64,000 bases of DNA from Burkholderia sp. FERM BP-3421 (GTDB lineage: Bacteria > Pseudomonadota > Gammaproteobacteria > Burkholderiales > Burkholderiaceae): NCBI RefSeq assembly GCF_028657905.1, contig NZ_CP117782.1:620001-684000 (forward strand), in the 5' to 3' direction. A program made the position numbers and the translations under genes. Positions 42,079 through 50,588 of this stretch are shown in pieces (position 1 is the stretch's first letter; every line of letters starts with the position of its first letter). A model generated the notes under the pieces. That model saw only the letters and a list, made by a program, of their open reading frames with translations. It was not told where the DNA came from and made no database searches.

Positions 42079-42996
42079 CTATTGCGGCACGCCGGCGTAG
42101 TCGGCGGCCTGTTCCAGCAGCCAGCCGCGAAACGCCTCGAGGGGTTTGCCGTGGCTGAATTCCGTCGGATAGACGAGATAGTAGGCGGCATCTGAATTGG
42201 CATGCCGGGCCACGGGCGATTCGAACGGAATCACGAGGCCCAGATGCTTGAGCTGCCCTTCGACGAGGAACCTCGGCACGAGCGCGATGCCGAGCCCGGC
42301 CGCCGCGCCGGCGGTGAGCATCGTATGCAGCTCGTAGCGGATGCCTTGCATCGTCGCGTTGTCCTCGACCCCCAGCGACGCGAACCATTGCGACCATCCG
42401 TGAGGCCGCGTGGTCGAGTGGAGCAGCGGATACGCGAGCAGCTCGTGCGCTTTCCGGATCGGCTTCCTCAACAGCGCCGGCGAGCAGACCGGCACCACCT
42501 CTTCGCCGAACAGGTAATCGGACGTCGTGCCGGGCCAGGTGGGCTTCCCGTAGTGAATGGCGGCCTCGAAGTGCGATTCGCTGAACGAAAACGCGTCGGT
42601 GCGCACGCCCATGTTGATCCGCACGTCGGGATTGCGCTCGGTGAAATCCTTCATGCGCGGAATCAGCCATTCGGAGGCGAAGGTCGGCAGGACCGCCAGC
42701 TCCAGATAGCCGCCGCCGCTGCCGTGCACGACGATCGAGAGGGTGTCCTTATCGAGATGTTCCAGCGAGCGGCGCACCTGCATGCCGTACAGCTTGCCGG
42801 CGCGGGTCAGCACCACGCGCTGCTTGGCGCGCACGAACAGACGCACGCCGAGACCCGATTCGAGCGTGGCGATCTGCCGCGATACGGCGCTCTCCGTGAG
42901 AAACAGCTCCTTTGCCGCCTGCGTGAAACTTTCATGCCGCGCGGCCGCTTCGAACGCGATCAGCGCACTCATGTTCGGGATTCTGAATTTACGCAC
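42079..42996 (-). CDS. LysR-family transcriptional regulator (GcvA-like)
   Basis: A 305-residue LTTR. The HTH region NMSALIAFEAAARHESFTQAAKELFLTESAVSRQIATLE is seen by its parts LIAFEAAARHESFTQAA and LTESAVSRQIATLE; this is the GcvA subgroup pattern. The C-terminal effector domain runs ILEL-like AVLPTFASEWLIPRMKDF onward. It is convergent with the oxidase and divergent from the dioxygenase gene, with 135 bases between starts, so it probably controls the dioxygenase-dehydrogenase pair and perhaps the permease-oxidase pair. In P. putida a LysR gene also lies between amaAB and hglS. Confidence 0.92.
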   Translation of the reverse strand: MRKFRIPNMSALIAFEAAARHESFTQAAKELFLTESAVSRQIATLESGLGVRLFVRAKQRVVLTRAGKLYGMQVRRSLEHLDKDTLSIVVHGSGGGYLELAVLPTFASEWLIPRMKDFTERNPDVRINMGVRTDAFSFSESHFEAAIHYGKPTWPGTTSDYLFGEEVVPVCSPALLRKPIRKAHELLAYPLLHSTTRPHGWSQWFASLGVEDNATMQGIRYELHTMLTAGAAAGLGIALVPRFLVEGQLKHLGLVIPFESPVARHANSDAAYYLVYPTEFSHGKPLEAFRGWLLEQAADYAGVPQ

Positions 42997-42998
42997 GA

Positions 42999-43012
42999 TA
43001 GTTCCAAAAACT
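42999..43012. promoter_or_regulatory. Candidate LysR operator (AGTT-N5-AACT)
   Basis: TAGTTCCAAAAACT contains the inverted repeat AGTT-N5-AACT immediately before the lysR start and 120 bases before the dioxygenase start. Its left half, TAGTTCC-A/G-AAA, recurs upstream of the permease at 38851. It could mediate autoregulation; this rests on pattern only. Confidence 0.4.
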
Positions 43013-43131
43013 CATCGACTGTCGATTTTATGTCACTTTACGACAAGCCCGGCATTTTGAATAATCCGCCGACGTGATGCACCGGATGGAACGCGTTGCA
43101 AGCCCGATTGACGGTGATCTGAGAGGCGGTG

Positions 43132-44169
43132 ATGAGAAATTCGAACGTTGAAAATCTGTTGCATGGCGTGCTCGGCGCGGAGAAAACCGGGCGGTTGTTT
43201 GCGGCGCTGAATATTCCCGCGCTGCTGCGGGAATGGGAGGCGGGCGTGGTCACGCGCGCCGAGCTGGCCCAGGCGATGAACATGGTGCTTTTCGAGGATT
43301 TGCTCGACCGCTCGCCCAACGGCCGGCGCTACACCGACGACGCGATCGCGCAGGGCGGTTCCGTGTACTTCGACCACGGCGCGCTGCGGACGGTGCGCTG
43401 GGCGCAGTGCGGCGCGTTGCCGCCCGGCGAGGCCGCGTTCACGCGGATCCTGCTGCCGCTCGGCTTCAAGCTCAACGGCCGCTATCCGCTGGACCCGCTC
43501 GGCATGACGGGCCGCGCTTATGTGCACGAGGACGCGCCGGACGAGATCGCGCAGTTCTTCGTCAGCGAGCTGCATCCGGAGCGCTTCTCGACGGCGTTTC
43601 AGCAGGCCGTGTCCAATGTGCTCGGAGCATCGCGCGATCCGCTCACGCCGCTGGCGTACGCGCAGCTTGCCGAGCTGGCGCGCGACGGCTGCCTGCCGCT
43701 CGACGCGGCGCGCGCGTTGCTGCCCGTGCTCGTCGGCGCATTTGCGCGTCAGCACGACGCGCCGGGCGTCGGCGACTACGAGACGCTGCTGCGCGAGTCG
43801 GCCGAGATGGCCTGGATCGCGACGGAGGGCAATGCGTTCAACCACGCGACCGACCGCGTGGCCGACGTGTTCAAGCTCGCCGACGACGAGAAGGCGAAGG
43901 GGCGCCCGATGAAGCCCGAGGTCGAGCGCTCGCGCTCCGGCCGCGTGTTCCAGACCGCCTATCGCGCGGACCGCGTGCTGCGCGCGCTGCGCCAGAGCGA
44001 CGGCGCGATGGTGATGCGGGAAGTGCCGGGCTCGTTCTACGAATTCATCACGCGCAAGCGCATGTTCAATCAGGCGACGCGTCAGTGGGAAACCGATCTG
44101 CGCTTCGACGCCGGCAATGCCGCCGGCATCTTCAAGATGACGGCCGGTACGGCCGACAGCGGGGCGTGA
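43132..44169 (+). CDS. hglS: 2-oxoadipate dioxygenase/decarboxylase (DUF1338, HglS-like)
   Basis: A 345-residue member of the DUF1338 family. Characterised members (HglS of P. putida) are Fe(II) enzymes that turn 2-oxoadipate into D-2-hydroxyglutarate in lysine catabolism. Candidate metal ligands are H82 in YFDHGALRTV, H238 in GNAFNHATDRV and E304 in FYEFITRKR, with an arginine four residues after the first His (R86). The H-H distance of 156 equals that I recall for HglS (H70/H226). It is shorter than HglS (about 460 residues), so specificity should be tested. ATG 43132 follows GAGAGG; TTG-started dehydrogenase follows at once. Confidence 0.82.
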   Translation: MRNSNVENLLHGVLGAEKTGRLFAALNIPALLREWEAGVVTRAELAQAMNMVLFEDLLDRSPNGRRYTDDAIAQGGSVYFDHGALRTVRWAQCGALPPGEAAFTRILLPLGFKLNGRYPLDPLGMTGRAYVHEDAPDEIAQFFVSELHPERFSTAFQQAVSNVLGASRDPLTPLAYAQLAELARDGCLPLDAARALLPVLVGAFARQHDAPGVGDYETLLRESAEMAWIATEGNAFNHATDRVADVFKLADDEKAKGRPMKPEVERSRSGRVFQTAYRADRVLRALRQSDGAMVMREVPGSFYEFITRKRMFNQATRQWETDLRFDAGNAAGIFKMTAGTADSGA

Positions 44170-44170
44170 G

Positions 44171-47143
44171 TTGAAAGCCGCCACCCCGTTCCAGGCCGGT
44201 GAGCGCCTGCTCGAACACGTGCAGGCCGATTTGTGTCGCGCGCTGCGCGGCGAAGTGCGCTTCGATGCCGGTTCGAAGGCGCTCTATGCGTCGGACGCGT
44301 CGAATTACCGGCAGATCCCGCTCGGGGTCGTCGTGCCGGCCGACGTGGAGGATCTCGTCGCCGCGGTGGACGTGTGCCGGCGCCACGACGTACCGTTCCT
44401 GACGCGCGGCGGCGGCACCTCGCAAAACGGCCAGTGCGTGAACGTGGCGGTGGTGGCGGACACGAGCAAGTACGTCAATCGCGTCGTTTCCCTTGACCCG
44501 GTCGGCAAGACGGCGCTCGTGGAGCCCGGCGTGATCTGCGATGCGCTCCGCGACGCGGCCGAACGACATGGCCTGACCTTCGCGCCCGACCCGGCCACGC
44601 ACAGCCGCTGCACGCTCGGCGGCATGATCGCGAACAATTCCTGCGGCGCGCATTCGGTCATGGCCGGCAAGACGGCGGAGAACGTCGAGGCGCTGGAGAT
44701 CCTGACGTACGACGGCGCGCGCTTCTGGGTCGGCCCGACGAGCGAAGGCGAACTGGACGCGATCATTGCCGAGGGGGGCCGTCGCGGCGATATCTATCGG
44801 CGTCTGCGCGAACTGCGCGACCGTTATGCGGATCACATCCGCGGCGCGTTTCCGCGCATCAAGCGCCGCGTGTCGGGCTTCAATCTGGACCAGCTGCTGC
44901 CGGAGAACGGCTTCAACCTCGCGCGCGCGCTCGTCGGCACCGAAGGCACCTGCGCGATCACGTTGCACGCGAAGGTGCGGCTCGTGCATAGCCCGGCGCA
45001 TCGGGTATTGCTGCTGCTCGGCTTCAAGGACATCTACGTCGCGGCGGACGCGGTGCCGCATTTCAACCGCTTCAATCCGATCGCGATCGAGGGCCTGGAT
45101 CGCGGCATCGTGCGCGGTTTGCAGGCGCGCGGCCTCAAGCACGAGGAAATCGCCTTGCTGCCGCGCGGCGATGCGTGGGTCGTGCTCGAGTTCGGCGCGG
45201 ATTCGGCGGCGGCCGCGACGCTTCAGGCGCAGGCGGCGGCACGCCATTTTCTCGCGGGAGCGGCCGGCGAGGACGTGTCGGGCTTCGTCGTCACGGAAAA
45301 AACGCAGCAGCAGAAGATCTGGTCGATACGCGAGACGGGCGCATCGGCGGTCGCGCTCTCGATCGACCCCGGCACGTCCGACCCGATGGTGGGCTGGGAA
45401 GACGCCGCCGTCGATCCGGCGCGGCTCGGCGACTATCTCCGGGCGTTTCAGGCGCTGGTGGACCGTTACGGCTACGAAACCTGCCTGTACGGCCATTTCG
45501 GCGACGGGTGCGTGCATGCGCGGATCACGTTCGACGTCCGCACGGCCGAGGGCATTCGCAAGTGGCGCGGATTTCTTCGCGAGGCGGCGCAACTCGTCGT
45601 GGATTTCGGCGGTTCGCTGTCCGGCGAACACGGCGACGGGCAGGCCAAGGCGGAATTCCTGCCGATCATGTACGGCCCCGAGATCATGCAGGCGATGGAG
45701 GCGTTCAAGGCGATCTGGGATCCGGCGAATCGGCTGAATCCGGGCAAGGTCGTCAACGCCTATCGCGTCGACGAGAACCTGCGCATGGGGCCGTCCTACA
45801 AGCCCGTGACGCTGACGACGAAGCTGCGCTTCGAGAGCCCCGAGGGCGACGGCATGCCGCGCGCGCTCGAACGCTGCATCGGCATGGGGAAGTGCCGGTC
45901 CCTCGACGGCGGCACGATGTGCCCGAGCTTTCGCGCGACGCGGGAAGAGCGTTTCTCGACGCGCGGCCGCGCGCATCTGTTCTGGGAGATGCTGCAGGGC
46001 GAGGTCATCACCGACGGCTGGAACAGCGGGGAAGTCAAGGAGGCGCTCGACACGTGCCTCGGCTGCAAGGGCTGCAAGTCCGACTGCCCGACGCATACCG
46101 ACATGGCGTCGTACAAGGCGGAGTTTCTCTCGCATTACTACGAGAACCATCGTCGGCCGCGGCAGGCGCTGTTCATGGGAAGAATCGGGCAGTGGGCGCC
46201 GTGGGCGAGCCGCTTTCCCCGGCTGGCGAACTTCGCGATGACTGCGCGGCCGCTGGCCGGCATCGGCAAATGGGTGGCGGGCGTGGCCGCCGAGCGCAGC
46301 CTCCCCGCGTTCGCGCCGAAGTCGTTCAGGGCGTCGCGCGCCGGCCAGCGCGCGGGGCGCGAGGCGGGCCCGCATGGGGCGCGCCGGAAGGTGATCCTCT
46401 GGGTCGATACCTTCAACGATCATTTCTCGCCGCAGATTGCGGCCGCCGCGATGGAGGTGCTGGAGCGCCTCGGCTGTGACGTGGTGGTGCCGCCTCGGCG
46501 GCTCTGCTGCGGCCGCCCGCTCTACGACTACGGTTTGCTGGACGAGGCGCGGGCGCTGCTGTCCGGGATCGTCGAGACGCTCGCGGACGACATTCTCGGC
46601 GGCGTGCCGGTGGTTGGGCTGGAGCCGGGTTGCCTGTCGGTGTTCAAGGACGAGTTGTTGAAGCAGCTTCCGGACAACGATCTCGCGCGGCGACTGTCAC
46701 GGCAGAGTTTTCTCTTTTCCGACTTCGTCGCGCAGATCCCGTTCGATTGGCCGGCGCTCGACGAGACGGTCCTGGTGCATGGGCATTGTCACCAGAAGTC
46801 GCTGTTCGGCATGAAGGGCGAAGCCGCGTTGCTGGACAAGCTGGGGGTGCGCTGGACGCTGCTCGACGCCGGCTGCTGCGGCATGTCGGGGTCGTTCGGC
46901 TTCAATGCGGACCACTATGCGCTGTCGATGAAGATCGGCGAGGACGCGCTGTTGCCGCTCGTGCGGCAAGCGCCGCGCGAGACGCTGGTGGTGACGAACG
47001 GGTTCAGCTGCCGCGAGCAGATCGCTCAGGGGGCGGGGCGGCATACGCTGCATATCGCGGAGCTTGCGCTGCGCGCGCTTGCGGAGGGGCGGGCGGGGCC
47101 GTCCGGACGGAGATCCGGTTGTGTCGAGGCGGCGGCGGTGTAA
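44171..47143 (+). CDS. Fused FAD/Fe-S oxidoreductase, D-2-hydroxyglutarate dehydrogenase (YdiJ-like)
   Basis: A 990-residue protein joining a FAD_binding_4/FAD-oxidase_C half to a GlpC-like iron-sulfur half. FAD motifs: PFLTRGGGTSQNGQCVNVAV and GGMIANNSCGAHSVMAGKT near residues 76-170, and YGHFGDGCVHARITFDV. Fe-S motifs: CIGMGKCRSLDGGTMCP and CLGCKGCKSDCPTH. Two CCG domains follow (LCCGRPLYDYG, GCCGMSGSFGF). Domain order and length match E. coli YdiJ, a D-2-hydroxyglutarate dehydrogenase that feeds electrons to the chain. It starts with TTG two bases after the dioxygenase stop, so translation is coupled. The HglS product would be its substrate. Confidence 0.88.
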   Translation: MKAATPFQAGERLLEHVQADLCRALRGEVRFDAGSKALYASDASNYRQIPLGVVVPADVEDLVAAVDVCRRHDVPFLTRGGGTSQNGQCVNVAVVADTSKYVNRVVSLDPVGKTALVEPGVICDALRDAAERHGLTFAPDPATHSRCTLGGMIANNSCGAHSVMAGKTAENVEALEILTYDGARFWVGPTSEGELDAIIAEGGRRGDIYRRLRELRDRYADHIRGAFPRIKRRVSGFNLDQLLPENGFNLARALVGTEGTCAITLHAKVRLVHSPAHRVLLLLGFKDIYVAADAVPHFNRFNPIAIEGLDRGIVRGLQARGLKHEEIALLPRGDAWVVLEFGADSAAAATLQAQAAARHFLAGAAGEDVSGFVVTEKTQQQKIWSIRETGASAVALSIDPGTSDPMVGWEDAAVDPARLGDYLRAFQALVDRYGYETCLYGHFGDGCVHARITFDVRTAEGIRKWRGFLREAAQLVVDFGGSLSGEHGDGQAKAEFLPIMYGPEIMQAMEAFKAIWDPANRLNPGKVVNAYRVDENLRMGPSYKPVTLTTKLRFESPEGDGMPRALERCIGMGKCRSLDGGTMCPSFRATREERFSTRGRAHLFWEMLQGEVITDGWNSGEVKEALDTCLGCKGCKSDCPTHTDMASYKAEFLSHYYENHRRPRQALFMGRIGQWAPWASRFPRLANFAMTARPLAGIGKWVAGVAAERSLPAFAPKSFRASRAGQRAGREAGPHGARRKVILWVDTFNDHFSPQIAAAAMEVLERLGCDVVVPPRRLCCGRPLYDYGLLDEARALLSGIVETLADDILGGVPVVGLEPGCLSVFKDELLKQLPDNDLARRLSRQSFLFSDFVAQIPFDWPALDETVLVHGHCHQKSLFGMKGEAALLDKLGVRWTLLDAGCCGMSGSFGFNADHYALSMKIGEDALLPLVRQAPRETLVVTNGFSCREQIAQGAGRHTLHIAELALRALAEGRAGPSGRRSGCVEAAAV

Positions 47144-47531
47144 TCGCCGTCGGTCATCCCGGGGCGCGGAACGACGGTCTCATGTGCGCTTTATCGCAAA
47201 GATGCCGGCTGAATCCGGGCGGCAGCGCGTGGGGATGCGGGCGATGCAATCGATTTCGGCGCGCGGTTGGCATGGGGAGTCACTGTACGGCAGATGGCCG
47301 GTCGAAGGCGTCGATGCCTGCGTCAATGCCACTCACGCAAAGCGCCGCGATCACGCCGGCAAGGATGAGTTAGCCGGGCGATCCATCGATCGAATGCCCT
47401 GGCTGGCGGATAACGCGGGATGCCCCTGTGTCGCCAAGGTCGGAACATGGGGCCGGCGGCCGGTTTCAGCCGGAATGGTCTGGCCGAATCGTTACAATGG
47501 CCCCGATGAGCGCCTCCTCCGACAACATCGC
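47144..47531. other. Intergenic region, no gene seen
   Basis: About 390 bases between the dehydrogenase and the oxygenase-like gene. Open frames pass through but show no family match, ribosome binding site or codon pattern. No strong terminator or promoter pair was found. Confidence 0.6.
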
Positions 47532-48245
47532 ATGCAAAACAGACTGACCTCGTATTTCTGGAGCGGCGACGTCATCCGCAGTCGACGTTTGAGCGACATT
47601 GTTTTGTCCGGCGCGCTCGATGTCCCGATGCCCTCTGCGCGCGTGCTTGCGGATTGGAAAAGAGAGACTTCGTCGCGGCTCGTGCTGGAGCCGGGGGATG
47701 TCGAGGTCATGCCTCTGGCGCGGACGCAGGCGCGCTGGCCGGACTACACGCGCTGCGTGCAGGCAATGAACGACTGGACCGGCGCGCTTGGACTGCCCGG
47801 CGTGCTTGCCGCCAGTGAGGTCGCCTTGATGGCCTGTCGAGGCGCGAGATATCACCACGACGGCGGGCCATATGGCGGCGCGGCCTTCTGCAATCTCTTC
47901 CTGAGCGAAGACTTGGGACTGGACGTGCATTTTCCCTCTACGGGGCGTCGCATTCCCCTGACCCGGGGAACCGCCGTGCTGTTCGATCCCAGTCAGCCGC
48001 ATGGCGTCATTCGGCGGGGCAGCGACGGTTTCGACGCGGCCGATTTCGCATCGGACCAGGATTGCATCCAGATCTTCCTGACCTGGGAGCTTCCCATCGA
48101 GGACGCCCGGGTTGGGCGAGTACTCGAGGTGGCCTACGACGCCGAGCCCTCGATCCCGCCACACGTGGACGACGAGCAAGTCTGGTTGAACGACGGGCCC
48201 GCCGCCGTGTGCCCGGAGACGGGTCGCTGGTACAGGGTGGATTGA
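47532..48245 (+). CDS. 2OG-Fe(II) oxygenase-like protein of unknown function
   Basis: A 237-residue protein starting MQNRLTSYFWSGDV. The central part looks like a double-stranded beta-helix dioxygenase core: the HxD pair in ARYHHDGGPYGGAAFC, a distal histidine in FDPSQPHGVIRRG and a nearby arginine, the usual Fe and 2-oxoglutarate ligands, and the sequence between (LDVHFPSTGRRIPLTRGTAVLF) has the strand pattern. No recognised subfamily, so the substrate is unknown. It follows the 2-oxoglutarate-producing dehydrogenase by 388 bases, possibly by chance. Longer upstream frame (from 47064) overlaps the previous gene and is rejected. Confidence 0.6.
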   Translation: MQNRLTSYFWSGDVIRSRRLSDIVLSGALDVPMPSARVLADWKRETSSRLVLEPGDVEVMPLARTQARWPDYTRCVQAMNDWTGALGLPGVLAASEVALMACRGARYHHDGGPYGGAAFCNLFLSEDLGLDVHFPSTGRRIPLTRGTAVLFDPSQPHGVIRRGSDGFDAADFASDQDCIQIFLTWELPIEDARVGRVLEVAYDAEPSIPPHVDDEQVWLNDGPAAVCPETGRWYRVD

Positions 48246-48345
48246 GGGCTGGCGGGATCCGCCCGGTAGGAGACCGGCGGATGTGCTGACGAAGCACGCG
48301 GAACGAGGGCGGTCGAGCCGAGAGAGGCTTCGCGGCGGCGCCTCG

Positions 48346-48385
48346 GAAAAAGGAAAGGGGTTACAAGCCAATGACTTGTAACCCC
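48346..48385 (-). terminator. Terminator of tRNA-Pro
   Basis: On the minus strand GGGGTTACAAG and CTTGTAACCCC form an 11-bp stem with a 7-base loop, followed by TTTCCTTTTT, just 10 bases after the tRNA CCA. Confidence 0.85.
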
Positions 48386-48395
48386 TTGATATCCT

Positions 48396-48472
48396 TGGTC
48401 GGAGCGATAGGATTCGAACCTACGACCCTCTGATCCCAAATCAGATGCGCTACCAGGCTGCGCTACGCTCCG
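48396..48472 (-). tRNA. tRNA-Pro (anticodon TGG)
   Basis: A 77-nt gene with encoded CCA. The acceptor stem is CGGAGCG/CGCTCCG, with discriminator A. The anticodon stem-loop reads CTGAT-TTGGGAT-CAG with TGG at positions 34-36, and the T-loop GTTCGAATC is standard. The D-arm, anticodon stem and T-stem all pair. Confidence 0.97.
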
Positions 48473-48483
48473 AGGAATCGGTA

Positions 48484-48513
48484 ATTCTAGCGTCAATGAT
48501 ATATAAAGGTCAA
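48484..48513 (-). promoter_or_regulatory. Promoter of tRNA-Pro
   Basis: On the minus strand TTGACC (48508-48513) and TAGAAT (48484-48489) with an 18-base AT-rich spacer, ending 11 bases before the tRNA 5' end. A strong, stable-RNA-type promoter. Confidence 0.75.
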
Positions 48514-48608
48514 TCATCAGACGCACGACGCGACCCGAGGCCGGCAGGCGAGGGCGCGCAACCCCGACGCAAGGTCGGCTTATCCCACCGATTCCGGAGC
48601 CTCTCCCC

Positions 48609-49070
48609 ATGATGAACCTGATCCTCTGGCGCCACGCCGAAGCGGAAGACTCGGCGCCCAGCGATCTCGCGCGGCAGCTGACGACGCGCGGCCGCAAGGA
48701 CGCGCAAGCGGTCGCCAAGTGGCTGCGCGCGCGCATGGAAAGCAGCGCCGTGATTCTCGCGAGCCCCGCCGCGCGCACCGTGCAGACCGTGGAGGCGCTG
48801 ACCGACCAGTACCGCACGGTGCGTGAACTGGCGCCGGGCGGCAGCGTTGCCGACGTCCTCACGGTCGCGGGCTGGCCCGACGGCATTGCGCCCACGGTAC
48901 TCGTGGTCGGCCACCAGCCGACGCTCGGCGCGGTCGCCGCGCGCCTGCTCGGCGGCGTGGACGACAGCTGGTCGTTGCGCAAGGGCGCGGTACTGTGGCT
49001 CGCAAGCCGCACGCGCGACGGTGGCCGGCAGGCGGTGCTGCGTGCGGCGATCTCCCCCGATCTGATTTGA
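48609..49070 (+). CDS. sixA: Phosphohistidine phosphatase SixA
   Basis: A 153-residue histidine-phosphatase-superfamily protein. The catalytic histidine is in LWRHAEAEDSAP (RHG-like motif, here RHAE, as in SixA) and the second in VVGHQPTLGAVA; the conserved arginine is within ILASPAARTVQTVEAL. SixA acts on phosphohistidines such as those of His-containing phosphotransfer domains or NPr. It stands downstream of tRNA-Pro on the opposite strand. A second ATG three bases later (MNLILWRHAE) is equally likely the start. Confidence 0.9.
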   Translation: MMNLILWRHAEAEDSAPSDLARQLTTRGRKDAQAVAKWLRARMESSAVILASPAARTVQTVEALTDQYRTVRELAPGGSVADVLTVAGWPDGIAPTVLVVGHQPTLGAVAARLLGGVDDSWSLRKGAVLWLASRTRDGGRQAVLRAAISPDLI

Positions 49071-49221
49071 TTACGGTCGATCAAACGGCATTTCAGGCAT
49101 TCTGCTAAAGTCAATTCGGCGACACGTCATCGAATAGACACCGTTTTGCCACGCAAGCTTCACGGCCGGTTACTACATTGGCGTGCATGTCGTCTCCTTT
49201 CTTACGACCAGGAAAGCCTAC

Positions 49222-50034
49222 ATGCGAGAACTGCCGACGCCCACGCTCCCCTTTGCCTCGCTGCCTCTCGATCTGCCGCGTCGCCGTTTGCCCCGCGCCG
49301 CGGAAACCGTCACCTCCGAATATCGTCTGCGCGCCGCGTGGGCGCGCAGCGAAGACGAGCTGCGCGAAGCGCAGCGGCTGCGCCACCACGTGTTCGCCGA
49401 CGAGATGGGCGCACAGGTCAGCGGCCCCGCGGGCCTCGATGTCGATTCGTTCGATCCGTATTGCGATCACCTGCTGGTGCGCGATCTCGACACACTGAAG
49501 GTGGTCGGCACCTACCGGGTGCTGCCGCCGCATCAGGCGGCGCGCATCGGGCGCCTGTACGCGGAAGGGGAGTTCGACCTGTCGCGCCTGACCCACCTGC
49601 GCGCGAAGATGGTGGAAGTCGGCCGTTCGTGCGTGCATCGCGACTATCGCAGCGGCGCGGTGATCATGTCGCTGTGGGGCGGCCTCGGCGCCTACATGAT
49701 GCAGAACGGCTACGAGACGATGCTCGGCTGCGCGAGCGTGTCGATGGCCGATGGCGGCCATTACGCGGCGAACCTGTATCAGTCGCTCGGCGATGCGTTG
49801 ACCACGCCCGAGTACCGCGCGTTCCCGCATACGCCGCTGCCGGTCGACGAGTTGCAAACCGGCGCGAAAGTCGCGCCGCCCGCGCTCATCAAGGGCTACC
49901 TGCGTCTCGGCGCGAAGATCTGCGGGGCGCCCGCGTGGGATCCCGATTTCAACTGCGCGGATTTCCTGACGCTGTTCCGGCTCTCGGAGATCAACGCCCG
50001 TTACGCGCGTCACTTCCTCGGCGAAACGCAGTAA
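49222..50034 (+). CDS. olsB: L-ornithine N-alpha-acyltransferase (OlsB-like)
   Basis: A 270-residue acyl-ACP-dependent N-acyltransferase (Acetyltransf_5/GNAT-like) that makes lyso-ornithine lipid, the first step of ornithine lipid synthesis. Landmarks: AQRLRHHVFADEMG (family N-terminal motif RxxVF), DVDSFDPYCDHLLVRD, VGTYRVLPP, and KMVEVGRSCVHRDYRSGAVI. The last includes the ExGRxCVHxxYR signature. AGGAAAG precedes the ATG at 49222. Ornithine lipids often replace phospholipids under phosphate limitation, but I saw only a weak Pho-like sequence upstream. Confidence 0.88.
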   Translation: MRELPTPTLPFASLPLDLPRRRLPRAAETVTSEYRLRAAWARSEDELREAQRLRHHVFADEMGAQVSGPAGLDVDSFDPYCDHLLVRDLDTLKVVGTYRVLPPHQAARIGRLYAEGEFDLSRLTHLRAKMVEVGRSCVHRDYRSGAVIMSLWGGLGAYMMQNGYETMLGCASVSMADGGHYAANLYQSLGDALTTPEYRAFPHTPLPVDELQTGAKVAPPALIKGYLRLGAKICGAPAWDPDFNCADFLTLFRLSEINARYARHFLGETQ

Positions 50035-50235
50035 GGCGGATTCCGGTCGCGCGCGGCGCTGTCGCGGCGCGCGCCGGATCGCCGGTCATGTCGATCCATG
50101 GGCAACGCGCGGGGCGCGTGTTGCCCGGTTGCCGCGCGGTCACTGCCGCATGCGCATTGCCGCGGCGAGACCGGACGCGCGGCGTCCGGTGCCGGTCGTG
50201 ACGGATTGGGAATGCGGCGCGCGTCAGTGTCAGTG

Positions 50236-50406
50236 TCAGTGTTTGCGTCGCCAGTCGAGCAGATGGTGCTCGGCCATCCAGTGATGAATCATGCCTTCGC
50301 CGCCGTGCGCTCGCTTGTATTCGCGCGATTCGAACACGGACAGGCCGACGAGTACGCCCAGCCCAATAGCCAGGCCGATCAGGCCCGCAATCGATTCGGT
50401 ATCCAT
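50236..50406 (-). CDS. Small membrane protein, unknown
   Basis: A 56-residue protein, MDTESIAGLIGLAIGLGVLV then SVFESREYKRAHGGEGMIHHWM and a basic end (DWRRKH). One N-terminal TM helix, then a charged tail with several histidines (HHWMAEHH), which could bind metal. A GGAGGG ribosome binding site precedes the ATG. The C-terminal coding end runs into a short (CAGTGT)n repeat. Not recognised; such a small gene is plausible but not certain. Confidence 0.6.
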   Translation of the reverse strand: MDTESIAGLIGLAIGLGVLVGLSVFESREYKRAHGGEGMIHHWMAEHHLLDWRRKH

Positions 50407-50588
50407 GGCAGCCCTCCTTTCCGCGGCTTCAGCGCCATCCCTTGATAGTAGGTCAGGCCGGGCGGAATGAAAGCGGGCCGGATCGTGGCGACACGGGCGT
50501 CCGCTGCCGGCGGGCGCGATTTCCATTAGACTCCCCGGGCTTGTCGCGGCCGCATGTCGCTGTCGCGCTCCCGTTCACAGGATGTTTC

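Noticed and set aside
44132..46423. A 763-codon minus-strand frame opposite the dehydrogenase
   Set aside because: Antisense shadow with an Arg/Ala/His bias and no family features.
49071..49221. Pho box before olsB
   Set aside because: ACGTCAT-N4-TAGACAC has only one acceptable heptamer; the second matches 3 of 7, so it is too weak.
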